From Nocardia sputorum (GTDB lineage: Bacteria; Actinomycetota; Actinomycetes; Mycobacteriales; Mycobacteriaceae): 64,000 nucleotides of DNA. The stretch covers positions 992,001 through 1,056,000 of the forward strand of contig NZ_AP026978.1 in NCBI RefSeq assembly GCF_027924405.1, read 5' to 3'. Position 1 is the first letter of the stretch; every line of letters starts with the position of its first letter. Positions 51,714-60,768 of the stretch are shown here, piece by piece. The translations under genes were made by a program, and so were the position numbers. The notes below the pieces were generated by a model. That model saw nothing but the letters and a program-made list of their open reading frames with translations. It did no database searches and had not been told where the DNA came from.

Positions 51714-52934
51714 TCAGCCGGCCGCACCGACGCAGGCGCAGAACAGCTGGACCGCACCGTCCACCGCCTGCGCGCGAATGTCGGTGTCGGCGGCGGAGAT
51801 CCAGGCCGCGGCGCCCCGGGTGAGCTCCAGCGACGAGCCCTCCCGGAACAGCCGCACCGTCCCCGCCGTGCACAGCACGATGCCCGGCCCCGCCGCGGTC
51901 AGCGGCACCCGCGCGGAACCGGCGACCAGGTCGAAGCGGCGCAGCGCGAACTCCGGGGCGGGCGTGCGATAGCGCACCGAGCCGTCGCCGGCCGGTTCGG
52001 GCAGCACCACCGGCAGGCCGATCGGCTCGAAATCCAGCACGCGCAACAGTTCCGGCACGTCGACGTGCTTGGGGGTGAGGCCGCCGCGCAGGACGTTGTC
52101 GGAGTTCGCCATGATCTCCACGCCCACCCCGCGCAGGTAGGCGTGCAGGTTCCCGGCCGCGAGGAACAAGCCCTGCCCGGGCTCCAGCGTCACGCGGTTC
52201 AGCAGCAGCGCCGCCAGCACACCCGCGTCGCCGGGATATGCCTCGGCCAGCTCGAGCGTCGTGCGCGCCTCGGCCGTGAACTCGCGGGAGCCCTTGCCGG
52301 ACAGGTACCGCACACACCCGTCGAGCACCTCGGGCAGCAACGTGGCCAGCACATGCTGCGGCAGCGTGATCCAGGTCGTGAACAGTGTGCGCAGGCCCGC
52401 CGAATCCGGCTGGGCGGCAAGGAGTTCGCAATAGGAGCGCAACCCGTCCACCGACAGTGCGCGCAGCAACGCGACGGTGCGGTCCGGATCGCGGAAACCG
52501 GCCAGCGCCTCGAATCGCTCCAGCGCGACGACCAGCTCCGGCTTGTGATTGTCGTCGCGGTAGTTGCGCAGCGGGGAATCCAACGGCACCTTCGCCAGAT
52601 TCTCCCGATCGAAGCCGGCCCGCGCCTGCTCCGTGCTCGGATGCGCCTGCAGCGACAGCGGTTCCTCCGCGGCCAGGACCTTGAGCAGGAACGGCAGCTT
52701 CCCGCCGAATCGGTCTGCGGCGAAGCCCAGCTCCCGGTCCGGATCGCCGGCGATCAGGTCCAGCAGCGAGGTGGTGCCGTCGCCGACGCGCACGTGCGCC
52801 GGGTCGGCGGGGTGAGCGCCGAACCACAGTTCGGCCTCCGGATGCGCGGACGGCACCGGCCTGCCGCACAGCTGAGCGAGCGCGGTGCGCGAGCCCCAGG
52901 CATACGAGCGCAGCGCACCAACGAGTTCGTGCAC
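51714..52934 (-). CDS. manA: mannose-6-phosphate isomerase, class I
   Basis: A 406-residue zinc enzyme. It begins ELVGALRSYAWGSRTAL, with zinc-ligand motifs LQAHPSTEQA, AELWFGAHP and GLFLAAGNLHAYLRG. It interconverts fructose-6-phosphate and mannose-6-phosphate, feeding the mannose-activation pathway. It is the counterpart of Rv3255c. Its GTG start shares one base with the stop (TAG) of the TobH-like gene, so it is coupled to the phosphomannomutase operon upstream. Confidence 0.93.
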   Translation of the reverse strand: MHELVGALRSYAWGSRTALAQLCGRPVPSAHPEAELWFGAHPADPAHVRVGDGTTSLLDLIAGDPDRELGFAADRFGGKLPFLLKVLAAEEPLSLQAHPSTEQARAGFDRENLAKVPLDSPLRNYRDDNHKPELVVALERFEALAGFRDPDRTVALLRALSVDGLRSYCELLAAQPDSAGLRTLFTTWITLPQHVLATLLPEVLDGCVRYLSGKGSREFTAEARTTLELAEAYPGDAGVLAALLLNRVTLEPGQGLFLAAGNLHAYLRGVGVEIMANSDNVLRGGLTPKHVDVPELLRVLDFEPIGLPVVLPEPAGDGSVRYRTPAPEFALRRFDLVAGSARVPLTAAGPGIVLCTAGTVRLFREGSSLELTRGAAAWISAADTDIRAQAVDGAVQLFCACVGAAG

Positions 52935-54136
52935 TAGTAGCTTCCCCCGTACTGCCCCTGGCTGTCGGCGGCGGCGGTGCGCGAGCCGATCAGGCGCAGG
53001 TAGGCGGCGGCCATCTCCAGTCGCAGCGCGAGTACCGCGAGCTGTTCGAGCTCGGTGCCGTTCGCGGGCGCGGGCTCCTCGGCGCGGGCCGGTGCGGGGG
53101 CGGCGGGGTCGGTCATCTCGGTGTGCAGCAGGTCGACGTCGGCATTCACCAGATCGGCGTCCACCAGGTTCGGTCCCTCCCCGCCGAACACCGCGATGCG
53201 GCGGCGCGCGGCCGCGCGATCGCGATCGGCGCTGAGCACGAACACCCGGATGCGCTCCACCGGGGCGGGGCCGTCCAGTTCCTCGTCGTGGAACAGCGGA
53301 TCGAAGCCGGGCGCGGATTCGCCTGCCGCCTCGGCCATCCGGGTCCGCGCCGCCACGGCCTCGGCCAGATCCACCGCGGTGGCGACCTTGCCCGCGGACT
53401 GCAGCAGCACCTCGGCGCCGTGCTCGGCCAGTTCAGCGGCCGCCGGGGAATCGCCCGCGAGCACGATGCCGTGCTGTTGCATGCGGGCGGCCAGCGTCTT
53501 GGCCGGGTTGTGGAACACCTCGTTGTGCGGGCCGTCGCGCAGCGCCTCGGCGTCCAGCACGTCGGCCAGTTCGGCGAGTTCCGGGACGACGGGCCCGGTG
53601 CGCTGCGGGTCGACCGCGCGCAGCACCGCGATTCCGGCGGCCAGGAAGCGCAACAGGCGGTTGTGCCCGAGTACCTGCACCCGTGGCTCCAGCACGGCGG
53701 CGCGTCCGGCCGCGGCGGCGCGCAGCGGCCCCTCGTGCGGCGCGGCGACGACCACCTCGGCGCCGCGGCGCAGCGCCCGGTCGACGGCATCGATCAGGCG
53801 AGGATCGCCCGCGTCGTCGCCGGAGACCAGGACGACGTCCAGCGGCCCCACCCACGGCGGAAGAGCGGCGGCGGGCACCACGGGTAGGCCGGCACGATCG
53901 CCGAGCGCGGCTACGAGCAGTCCGGCGGCACGCGCGGCCCGTCCGGAACCGGAGACCAGCACCACGCTGCGGGGCCGCAGATCGGCCAGCCGGGCCAGCG
54001 CGTCCTCACCCACGGCCGCCGCGGTAGCGCGTACCTGGGCGCCGCCGGAGGCGGCCGAGCGAAGGGCGCCGCCTGCGTCGGCGGCCTCGAGTGATGCGGC
54101 ATCGTCGAGGTCGAGCACCGGTGTTCCAGCGATCAT
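52934..54136 (-). CDS. TobH-like / SIS-type protein (Rv3256c counterpart)
   Basis: A 400-residue protein located, as in mycobacteria, between phosphomannomutase and mannose-6-phosphate isomerase. Segments such as RPRSVVLVSGSGRAARAAGLLVAAL and VLVSGDDAGDPRLIDAVDRALRRGAEVVVAAP resemble the sugar-isomerase (SIS) phosphosugar-binding fold found in bifunctional phosphoglucose/phosphomannose isomerases. Whether it is an active isomerase is not known. ATG 54136 is taken; GTG 54148 has a Shine-Dalgarno sequence too close for use. It overlaps manA by one base. Confidence 0.82.
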   Translation of the reverse strand: MIAGTPVLDLDDAASLEAADAGGALRSAASGGAQVRATAAAVGEDALARLADLRPRSVVLVSGSGRAARAAGLLVAALGDRAGLPVVPAAALPPWVGPLDVVLVSGDDAGDPRLIDAVDRALRRGAEVVVAAPHEGPLRAAAAGRAAVLEPRVQVLGHNRLLRFLAAGIAVLRAVDPQRTGPVVPELAELADVLDAEALRDGPHNEVFHNPAKTLAARMQQHGIVLAGDSPAAAELAEHGAEVLLQSAGKVATAVDLAEAVAARTRMAEAAGESAPGFDPLFHDEELDGPAPVERIRVFVLSADRDRAAARRRIAVFGGEGPNLVDADLVNADVDLLHTEMTDPAAPAPARAEEPAPANGTELEQLAVLALRLEMAAAYLRLIGSRTAAADSQGQYGGSY

Positions 54137-54254
54137 CGGGCGTCCCACCTCCCCTCATCGCGCTGTGTCTTTTCCGCCCCCACGCCCTCCCGGTCCGGCT
54201 GCGACAGCGAGACCGGGGCGGGCGAATCCAAGGCCTGTGATTCCACTATTCCAG

Positions 54255-55631
54255 TCAGGAGCGCACGATGCTCAGGATCTCGGTCACGAGTGCGTCTACT
54301 TCCTCCGCCGATCGGGCCTCGACGTTCAGCCGGAGCAAGGGCTCGGTGTTGGACGCGCGCAGGTTGAACCACGCGTTGTCGGCCAGTTGCACGGTCACCC
54401 CGTCCAGCCTGTCCACCGAGTGCGCCCGGTCGGCGAAGGCGTCCACCACGGCCATCGTCCGCTCCTTGGCGTCGGCCACGGTGGAGTTGATCTCACCCGA
54501 GGCCGCGTAGGTCGCGTAGGAGGCCATCAGCTCCGACACCGGCCGATCCTTCTCGCCGAGCGCGGCCAGCACGTGCAGCGCCGCGAGCATCCCGGAGTCG
54601 GCGCCCCAGAAGTCGCGGAAGTAGTAGTGCGCGGAGTGCTCGCCGCCGAACACCGCTCCGGTGGCGGCCATCTCCTGCTTGATGAACGAGTGGCCGACCC
54701 GCGTGCGCACCGGCGTTCCCCCGAGCTCGTGCACCAGCTCCGGCACCGCGCGGGAAGTGATCAGGTTGTGGATGATCACCGCGCCGGGTTCCTTGGCCAG
54801 TTCGCGCTCTGCCACCAGGGCGGTGATCGCCGACGGCGACACCGGGTCGCCGTTCTCGTCGACCACGAAGCAGCGGTCGGCGTCGCCGTCGAAGGCCAGC
54901 CCGATGTCCGCGCCGGTTTCGCGGACCAGCTTCTGCAGGTCCACCAGGTTCGCCGGGTCCAGCGGGTTGGCCTCGTGGTTCGGGAAGCTGCCGTCCAGCT
55001 CGAAGTACAGCGGCACGATCTTCACCTGGGGCAGGGCGCCGAGCACCGCGGGCACCGTGTGGCCGCCCATGCCGTTGCCCGCGTCCACCGCGATGGTGAG
55101 CGGGCGGATGCCGCCGAGCTCGACGAGGCCGCGCAGGAATTCCGCGTACTCGGTGAGCAGGTCCAGTTCGGTCGCGGTGCCGCGCTCGCCCGCGTACTCG
55201 GGCACGCCGTCGATCAGTTCGCGCTTGATCGTGGCCAGACCGGTGTCCTGTCCGACCGGGAGCGCTTTGGCGCGGCACAGCTTGATGCCGTTGTACCGGG
55301 CGGGGTTGTGGCTGGCGGTGAACATGGCGCCCGGGCAGTCCAGCCGGCCGGAGGCGAAGTACAGCTGGTCGGTCGAAGCCAGGCCGATGTGCACGACGTC
55401 GAGGCCCTGGCCGAGCGCGCCGTCGGCGAAGGCGGCCGACAGCTCGGGGGAGGAGTCGCGCATATCGTGCCCGATGACGATCCGGTGCGCGCCCTCGGCG
55501 CGCATCAGCCGTGCGAAGGACGCGCCGACGTCCCTGACGAAATCCGCGTCGATCTGATCACCGACCACGCCGCGAACGTCGTAGGCCTTGATCACCGCGT
55601 TCACGAATTCGGCAGAGCGGGCGACTGTCAT
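54255..55631 (-). CDS. manB: phosphomannomutase/phosphoglucomutase
   Basis: A 458-residue alpha-D-phosphohexomutase. The catalytic phosphoserine is Ser107 in MFTASHNPARYNG, the metal loop is FDGDADR, the sugar-binding loop GGEHSAH, and the phosphate-binding loop near the end is RASNTEPLLR. It converts mannose-6-phosphate to mannose-1-phosphate, between ManA and the GDP-mannose pyrophosphorylase at 37936, and corresponds to Rv3257c. ATG 55631 gives the usual N-terminus (AVIKAYDVRG). It heads the run manB, tobH-like, manA. Confidence 0.94.
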   Translation of the reverse strand: MTVARSAEFVNAVIKAYDVRGVVGDQIDADFVRDVGASFARLMRAEGAHRIVIGHDMRDSSPELSAAFADGALGQGLDVVHIGLASTDQLYFASGRLDCPGAMFTASHNPARYNGIKLCRAKALPVGQDTGLATIKRELIDGVPEYAGERGTATELDLLTEYAEFLRGLVELGGIRPLTIAVDAGNGMGGHTVPAVLGALPQVKIVPLYFELDGSFPNHEANPLDPANLVDLQKLVRETGADIGLAFDGDADRCFVVDENGDPVSPSAITALVAERELAKEPGAVIIHNLITSRAVPELVHELGGTPVRTRVGHSFIKQEMAATGAVFGGEHSAHYYFRDFWGADSGMLAALHVLAALGEKDRPVSELMASYATYAASGEINSTVADAKERTMAVVDAFADRAHSVDRLDGVTVQLADNAWFNLRASNTEPLLRLNVEARSAEEVDALVTEILSIVRS

Positions 55632-55683
55632 GCCCAACACCCTAGTGGTTGCGCCGGACCGGTCCGACATCGTCCTCGTCCGA

Positions 55684-56064
55684 TCAGGACGGCGGGTCCG
55701 GAAGGACGCGCAGATGGCCGCGGCGACCCGTGCGTGTGGTGCGCGGCGGCGGGGGAGCGTAGTCGCGATAGCCGCGCTGCTCGCGCTCCGGCGGGCGGCG
55801 GCGTAGCCCCGCCTCGCGCACCGCCTCGGCGAGCGCGGTCAGATCGTCGTCATCCGGTGTGCTGGAGGAGAATCCACCTTCGTGGCGAACCAGTTCCCAG
55901 CCCTTCGGAGCGGTGATGCGTGAGCCGTGCGTTTCGCAGAGATCCCAGGAGTGCGGTTCGGCGACCGTCGCGAGTGGTCCGACCACTGCCGTCGAGTCCG
56001 AGTACACATAGGTGAGCGTCGCGACGGCCGGATTCTTGCAGCCTGGTCGGCAGCAACGACGCAT
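55684..56064 (-). CDS. DUF3499 family protein (Rv3258c counterpart)
   Basis: A 126-residue protein with a zinc-finger-like N-terminus, MRRCCRPGCKNPAVATLTYVYSDS, and a further Cys/His pair in WDLCETHGSR, so a small metal-binding fold is likely. The C-terminal third is Arg/Pro-rich and disordered. It is an actinobacterial family of unknown function that keeps its place beside phosphomannomutase. ATG 56064 gives the standard start. The 296 bp upstream (56065-56360) contain no recognisable gene. Confidence 0.88.
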   Translation of the reverse strand: MRRCCRPGCKNPAVATLTYVYSDSTAVVGPLATVAEPHSWDLCETHGSRITAPKGWELVRHEGGFSSSTPDDDDLTALAEAVREAGLRRRPPEREQRGYRDYAPPPPRTTRTGRRGHLRVLPDPPS

Positions 56065-56360
56065 GGGAATCACGCCGATGAGAGTAACCCCCCTGGCGCG
56101 TCGATGGGGACAGACACGCTTGAAGAATCTCGGTCCGCGCGTCGCGAAACGAGGACAGCACGGCGCTCCACAGGCCGCGACGCGGCTTGCGGTGATCTGC
56201 ACGACGTAGCCCGCCGCGCGGACAACGGTGTCCCGATCGGCAACGCGAGTGGTTCGTCGCGGCTGAGAGTGCCGGAGTACCCGAGATCGACCGGCCTACA
56301 CGCGTGCGCGTCTGCCCCGCAACGGCATTCGAGGGCCGCCGCCACGTGGACGGGTAGGAC

Positions 56361-56840
56361 TCACTCGGCTTCCGGATCGATCACGTCCGGGTCGACGCCG
56401 AGGTAGGTCGCGACCTGCTGGACCAGCACTTCCCGCAGCAGATCCACCAGGTCGTCGGGGTCGCTGGCGCGCAGCTCGAGCGGCTTGCGGAACAGCACCA
56501 CCCGCGCCCGGGTCGCCGCGCCGTGCCGGTCGACGCCGGCCGGGATGAGCCGCGAGAGGGGCACCGGGCCGTCGGCGACCACCTCATCCGGCCAGGTGAC
56601 CGAATCGGGATGCAGCGGACGGATCTTCGGAACGTCGTCGACCGCGATGTCGAGTTTGGTGAGCCGGTCGTGCCAGCGGGAGTCCAACGGGGCGAACGCC
56701 TCCAGGACCAGCCGGTCGAACTTCTGGCCGCGGGTCCGCCAGGCGGGAACCGTGGGTGGCAGCATCGGCCCGCGCACTCCGCGGCCGCGGCGGATCACCG
56801 ACCGGGCGGTCGGCGGTCGGCGCTTACGGGAACGTGCCAT
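56361..56840 (-). CDS. metallopeptidase-family-like protein lacking HExxH (Rv3259 type)
   Basis: A 159-residue protein of the small minimal-zincin-like family found next to whiB2 in actinobacteria. The N-terminus is basic (ARSRKRRPPTARS), and the core contains FDRLVLEAFAPLDSRW and a late helix LREVLVQQVATYLGVDPDVIDP. Family metalloproteases carry an HExxH-type motif in that helix. Here QQVATYLG replaces it, so zinc binding and proteolysis are doubtful. In M. tuberculosis this gene lies on the opposite strand to the DUF3499 gene; here both are on the minus strand. Confidence 0.75.
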   Translation of the reverse strand: MARSRKRRPPTARSVIRRGRGVRGPMLPPTVPAWRTRGQKFDRLVLEAFAPLDSRWHDRLTKLDIAVDDVPKIRPLHPDSVTWPDEVVADGPVPLSRLIPAGVDRHGAATRARVVLFRKPLELRASDPDDLVDLLREVLVQQVATYLGVDPDVIDPEAE

Positions 56841-56963
56841 GAGACAAAATCTAGGCCAGCGGGCTCGTGTCGTCCGCACCGAGGCGGTCGGCGAGCTGTC
56901 CGGTCGTGTCGCGCGAGCCCGGAGCGCCCGTGGACGGGCGGCTCCGGGCTTCGCGTACGTCTG

Positions 56964-57344
56964 TCAGCCGATGCCGCGCTTGAGGCGGCGGCGCTCCCGC
57001 TCGGAGAGGCCACCCCAGATACCGAAGCGCTCATCGTGCGCGAGCGCGTATTCCAGGCACTCGTCGCGTACCTCGCAGCCCATGCAGATCCTTTTGGCCT
57101 CGCGGGTCGAGCCGCCCTTCTCGGGGAAGAACGCCTCTGGATCGGTCTGCGCGCACAGGGCGCGCTCCTGCCACTGCTCTTCGATGGATTCGAACATCTC
57201 GTCGAAGCCGGTCACGACCAGGCTGAGCCGGGGCGCCGTGACTCCGTCACCCCCCTCTTGGTCCTTCCAGCCGCCGTTATCTGCGCAGACGCCACGTGCT
57301 GCGCCTGCTGTGGAATCGGTCGGCGAGACCATCTCGTTGGCCAC
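56964..57344 (-). CDS. whiB2: WhiB-family iron-sulfur regulator, WhiB2 type
   Basis: A 126-residue protein. Four conserved cysteines (Cys64, Cys87, Cys90, Cys96 in ALCAQ and RICMGCEVRDEC) bind a 4Fe-4S cluster. The GIWGG turn (108-112) and basic tail RERRRLKRG contact sigma factor and DNA. The location next to fbiA is that of whiB2/whmD (Rv3260c), needed for septation and cell division in mycobacteria. GTG 57344 has a perfect AGGAGG 6 bp upstream; ATG 57332 is the alternative. The extra N-terminal 50 residues are less conserved. Confidence 0.93.
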   Translation of the reverse strand: MANEMVSPTDSTAGAARGVCADNGGWKDQEGGDGVTAPRLSLVVTGFDEMFESIEEQWQERALCAQTDPEAFFPEKGGSTREAKRICMGCEVRDECLEYALAHDERFGIWGGLSERERRRLKRGIG

Positions 57345-57688
57345 GCTCCGCCTCCTCACTGTGTGTTAGCGCAGAATGATTCTTTCCGTCGGACCAACAC
57401 TCGCACCGACGGCCATACCCCGCGACGTTGTCCCGCGGACGTCCCCGAGCTTGTCATACCGATGCGAACATCTGTTCGAAAAGCGGTTCGCGCGTTGACC
57501 TCTCGCGCGAACCCGGAATGACATGACTGTGATTAGACACGCCGGACGCGTCGATGGTCAAGCCGCCGTCGCTATTCCGTTACTATCCGCAGCCGCATTC
57601 CGAGTCTGTCTTGTGATCTGCGATAGCAAATGTATAGCAAATTTGCCGCGAACGGGAGGGTTCGCGTCAACGCATAGGCTGTGCGGAT
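57345..57688. promoter_or_regulatory. divergent control region of whiB2 and fbiA
   Basis: The 344-bp gap is AT-rich by local standards. It holds an inverted repeat at 57486-57512 (arms GTTCGCGCG and CGCGCGAAC, 9-bp spacer), and two direct copies of ATAGCAAAT (57623-57631 and 57634-57642), 11 bp apart and thus on one face of the helix. The second copy overlaps the palindrome GCAAATTTGC (57637-57646), 43 bp before the fbiA start. Binding of specific factors is inferred from the symmetry alone. Confidence 0.5.
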
Positions 57689-58687
57689 GTGACTGGACAA
57701 CAAGCGGACGTCACGCCCGCGAACGGACCCCGCATCGCCGTGCTGGTCGGCGGCGTCGGTGGCGCGCGTTTCCTTCAGGGCGTCCGGGAACTGCTGCCCG
57801 AGGCGGACGTCTCCGCGATCGTGAACGTCGGCGACGACGTCTGGATGCACGGGCTCCGGATCTGCCCCGACCTCGATACCTGCATGTATACGCTGGGTGG
57901 AGGCATTGATACCGAGCGTGGCTGGGGCCGGGTCGGCGAGACCTGGCACGCCAAGGAGGAACTCGCGAAATATCACGCGCAGCCGGACTGGTTCGGCTTG
58001 GGCGACCGCGATATCGCCACGCATCTGATCCGTACCGAAATGTTGCGCGCCGGGTACCGGCTCTCCGCGGTCACCGAGGCGCTGTGCAACAGGTGGCAGC
58101 CCGGCGTGAAACTGATCCCGGCAACCGACGATCGCTGCGAAACGCATGTCGTGGTGACCGATCCGGACAACCCTGGCGAACGGCGCGCGATCCATTTTCA
58201 AGAGTGGTGGGTTCGCTACCGCGCGAACATCGACACCCATGGATTCGCCACAATTGGCGCCGATGAAGCCAAACCTGCCCCAAATGTGATCGATATCATA
58301 GAATCCGCCGACGTGGTCCTCCTCGCGCCGTCGAACCCCGTCGTGAGCATCGGCGCCATCCTCGCGGTGCCCGGGATCCGCGGCGCGCTGCGCACCACCG
58401 CGGCCAAGGTGATCGGCGTTTCCGGCGTGATCGACGGCAAGCCGTTGCGCGGCATGGCCGACGAGTGCCTGTCGGTGATCGGGGTGGAGACCACGGCCGA
58501 GGCGATCGGCCGGTACTACGGCGCGCGTTCGGCCACGGGGATCCTGGACGGCTGGCTGATCCACAGCACCGACACCGCCGAGGTGCCCGGGGTCGAGGTG
58601 CGCAGCGTGCCTTTGTTGATGACCGACCCGCCCACCACCGCCGAAATGGTGCGTCAGGCCCTGGATCTCGCTGGAGTCGCCCTGTGA
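57689..58687 (+). CDS. fbiA: FbiA, 2-phospho-L-lactate/phosphoenolpyruvate transferase
   Basis: A 332-residue CofD-family enzyme: [17 protein letters not shown] at the nucleotide-binding start, [12 protein letters not shown] for Fo/metal binding, and [13 protein letters not shown]. It transfers the phosphoenolpyruvyl (or lactyl) phosphate moiety from an activated guanosine donor to Fo, giving (dehydro-)F420-0. The gene is the counterpart of Rv3261. GTG 57689 is the start. It is coupled to fbiB by a GTGA overlap and divergent from whiB2. Confidence 0.95.
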   Translation: MTGQQADVTPANGPRIAVLVGGVGGARFLQGVRELLPEADVSAIVNVGDDVWMHGLRICPDLDTCMYTLGGGIDTERGWGRVGETWHAKEELAKYHAQPDWFGLGDRDIATHLIRTEMLRAGYRLSAVTEALCNRWQPGVKLIPATDDRCETHVVVTDPDNPGERRAIHFQEWWVRYRANIDTHGFATIGADEAKPAPNVIDIIESADVVLLAPSNPVVSIGAILAVPGIRGALRTTAAKVIGVSGVIDGKPLRGMADECLSVIGVETTAEAIGRYYGARSATGILDGWLIHSTDTAEVPGVEVRSVPLLMTDPPTTAEMVRQALDLAGVAL

Positions 58688-60030
58688 CCACACCCATCGA
58701 TCACGCGGCCGGGGAGCTGCGCATCCTGCCCGTCACCGGGCTGCCCGAATTCCGTCCCGGCGACGACCTCGCCGCGCACATCGCCCGCTGCGCGCCCTGG
58801 CTGGCCGACGGGGACGTGCTGGTGGTGACCAGCAAGATCGTCGCCAAGGTCGAGGGGCGCATCGTGCAGGCGCCGCTGGACCCCGAGGAGCGCGACGCCG
58901 CCCGGCGCAGGCTCGTGGACCAGGAGGCGGTGCGGGTGCTCGCCCGCAAGGGCCGCACCTTGATCACCGAGAACAAGCTGGGGATCGTGCAGGCGGCCTC
59001 CGGCGTGGACGGCTCGAACGTCGAGCAGGGCGAACTCGTGCTGCTGCCCGTCGACCCGGACGCCAGCGCCAAGGCGTTGCGCGCCGCGCTCGCCGAGCGG
59101 CTGGGCGTGACGGTCGCGGTGGTCGTCACCGACACGATGGGCCGTGCCTGGCGCAACGGGCAGACCGACGCCGCCATCGGCGCGGCGGGCCTGCGGGTGC
59201 TGCACGACTACGCCGGCGCGGTCGACGGTCAGGGCAACGAGCTGTTCGTCACCCAGGTGGCCGTGGCGGACGAACTGGCCGCGGCCGCCGACCTGGTCAA
59301 AGGCAAACTCGGCGGTGTCCCGGTCGCCGTGGTGCGCGGGTTGCCGATCGTCGACGACGGCTCGGGCGCCGCCGATCTGCTCCGCGGCGGCACCGACGAC
59401 CTGTTCTGGCTCGGCACCGCGGAGGCGATCGAACGCGGCCGCAGAGAGGCGATCCTGCTGCGTCGCTCGATCCGCCAGTTCTCCGACGCGCCCGTCGATC
59501 CCGAGCGCGTCCGCTCGGCGGTGTCGGTCGCGCTGACCGCGCCCGCTCCGCACCACACGCGCCCTGTGCGGTTCGTGTGGCTGCGTACGCCGGAACTGCG
59601 CGCTCGGCTGCTCGAGGCGATGGCGGAGAAGTGGCGAGCGGATCTGACCGCGGACGGCCTGCCGCCGGAACGGATCGAGCGCCGGGTCGCCCGCGGGCGC
59701 ATCCTGTTCGACGCGCCCGAGGTGATCATCCCGTTCTGCGTGCCGGACGGCGCGCACGACTATCCGGACGAGCGCAGGCGGGCGAACGAGCGCACCATGT
59801 TCACCGTCGCGGTGGGCGCCGCGGTGCAGGGCCTGCTGGTCGCGTTGGCGACCGAGGGGATCGGCAGTTGCTGGATCGGGTCGACGATCTTCGCGCCGGA
59901 GGTCACGCGTGCGGTGCTGGGCCTGGCCGAGGACTGGAGCCCCCTGGGCGCCATCGCCGTCGGTCATCCGCTCGAGGACCTGACTCCGCGGCAGCCGACG
60001 GGTGCGGGCGCAGGGCTGGTCGAGCTGTGA
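58684..60030 (+). CDS. fbiB: FbiB, bifunctional F420 gamma-glutamyl ligase / nitroreductase-fold protein
   Basis: A 448-residue two-domain protein. Residues 1 to about 245 are the CofE-type gamma-glutamyl ligase ([34 protein letters not shown]). Residues from about 250 are an FMN-binding nitroreductase fold ([35 protein letters not shown]). It reduces dehydro-F420-0 and adds the poly-glutamate tail to finish coenzyme F420. It is the Rv3262 counterpart. The start overlaps the fbiA stop. Confidence 0.95.
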   Translation: MTTPIDHAAGELRILPVTGLPEFRPGDDLAAHIARCAPWLADGDVLVVTSKIVAKVEGRIVQAPLDPEERDAARRRLVDQEAVRVLARKGRTLITENKLGIVQAASGVDGSNVEQGELVLLPVDPDASAKALRAALAERLGVTVAVVVTDTMGRAWRNGQTDAAIGAAGLRVLHDYAGAVDGQGNELFVTQVAVADELAAAADLVKGKLGGVPVAVVRGLPIVDDGSGAADLLRGGTDDLFWLGTAEAIERGRREAILLRRSIRQFSDAPVDPERVRSAVSVALTAPAPHHTRPVRFVWLRTPELRARLLEAMAEKWRADLTADGLPPERIERRVARGRILFDAPEVIIPFCVPDGAHDYPDERRRANERTMFTVAVGAAVQGLLVALATEGIGSCWIGSTIFAPEVTRAVLGLAEDWSPLGAIAVGHPLEDLTPRQPTGAGAGLVEL

Positions 60031-60064
60031 AGCGCCTCCTCTCCGCCGCGCGGGAGAAGCGCCG

Positions 60065-60583
60065 GTGAGCGCGGAGTCGCTGCACGCTTCGGCCACCGAA
60101 CTGCTCGAAACCTGGTGTCCGGCAACCGGTCCGGAGCGATCGCTGCGTGAGGCGATGCTGGCCTTCCTCGGTTCGGCCCCGCGGGGTTGCCTGCGCGAGC
60201 ACGCGCCGGGCCATATCACCGCCTCCGCGGTCGTCTTCTCCCACGACGGGCGGGAGGTGCTGCTCACCCTGCACCCGCGGGTGGGACGCTGGATCCAGCT
60301 CGGCGGCCACTGCGAGGAGCGGGACGAGACGGTCGCGGGCGCCGCGCTGCGTGAAGCCACCGAGGAGTCCGGCATCGCGGACCTGCGGCTGGCGCCGGGG
60401 TTGTACGGCGCGCAGGCGCACCCCATCACCTGCTCGCTGGGCGTGCCCACCAGACATCTGGACCTCCTGTTCCGCATCACCGCCCCCGCCGGTGCGATCC
60501 CGGTGCGCAGCCACGAATCGACCGACCTGCGCTGGTGGCCGGTGAACGCGCTGCCCATCGACGCCGACGTCCTGCTGCGGTGA
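60065..60583 (+). CDS. NUDIX hydrolase
   Basis: A 172-residue Nudix protein. The box reads GGHCEERDETVAGAALREATEESGI (residues 80-104): the metal-binding R-E-x-x-E-E core is intact, while the first part is the GGH-x-E-x-x-D variant common in actinobacteria. Nudix enzymes hydrolyse nucleoside-diphosphate derivatives; the substrate is not predictable. GTG 60065 with GAGAAG upstream begins 34 bp after fbiB, so it may be in the F420 operon. A hairpin follows. Confidence 0.85.
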   Translation: MSAESLHASATELLETWCPATGPERSLREAMLAFLGSAPRGCLREHAPGHITASAVVFSHDGREVLLTLHPRVGRWIQLGGHCEERDETVAGAALREATEESGIADLRLAPGLYGAQAHPITCSLGVPTRHLDLLFRITAPAGAIPVRSHESTDLRWWPVNALPIDADVLLR

Positions 60584-60601
60584 GCTAGCCGCATTCCAAC
60601 G

Positions 60602-60641
60602 CGTGAGCCCCGGTCGGATGCCCATCCGGCCGGGGCTCACG
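60602..60641. terminator. long hairpin after the F420/NUDIX operon
   Basis: Two 19-nt arms (60602-60620 and 60623-60641) pair with a single G-T mismatch around a tight loop. The hairpin begins 18 bp after the NUDIX stop and ends 127 bp before alkB, separating the two transcription units. Confidence 0.8.
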
Positions 60642-60674
60642 TCGTCCGCGCCCGACGACGTTTACAAATTGCCT

Positions 60675-60699
60675 CATTTGTCTAGACATACGACAAATG
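60675..60699. promoter_or_regulatory. inverted repeat upstream of alkB
   Basis: Arms CATTTGTC and GACAAATG are separated by 9 bp, in an AT-rich stretch 70-95 bp before the alkB start. It is a candidate promoter-proximal operator, perhaps for the TetR regulator at the end of the alkB operon. Confidence 0.5.
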
Positions 60700-60727
60700 T
60701 CCCTATATCGTCCATAGGTGAGGTAAT

Positions 60728-60747
60728 GCACGTCACATGTGACGTGC
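60728..60747. promoter_or_regulatory. perfect 20-bp palindrome in the alkB leader
   Basis: The half-site GCACGTCACA is followed directly by its exact complement, with no spacer. It ends 21 bp before the alkB start and upstream of the ribosome-binding site. A TetR-type operator or a Crp-like site (TGTGA/TCACA halves) are both possible readings. Confidence 0.6.
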
Positions 60748-60768
60748 CGTTCGGGAATGGAGACAACG

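Noticed and set aside
56070..56345. 91-codon minus-strand frame between the DUF3499 gene and the metallopeptidase-like gene
   Set aside because: No ribosome-binding site and no recognisable protein. Frames of this length are common by chance at this GC content.
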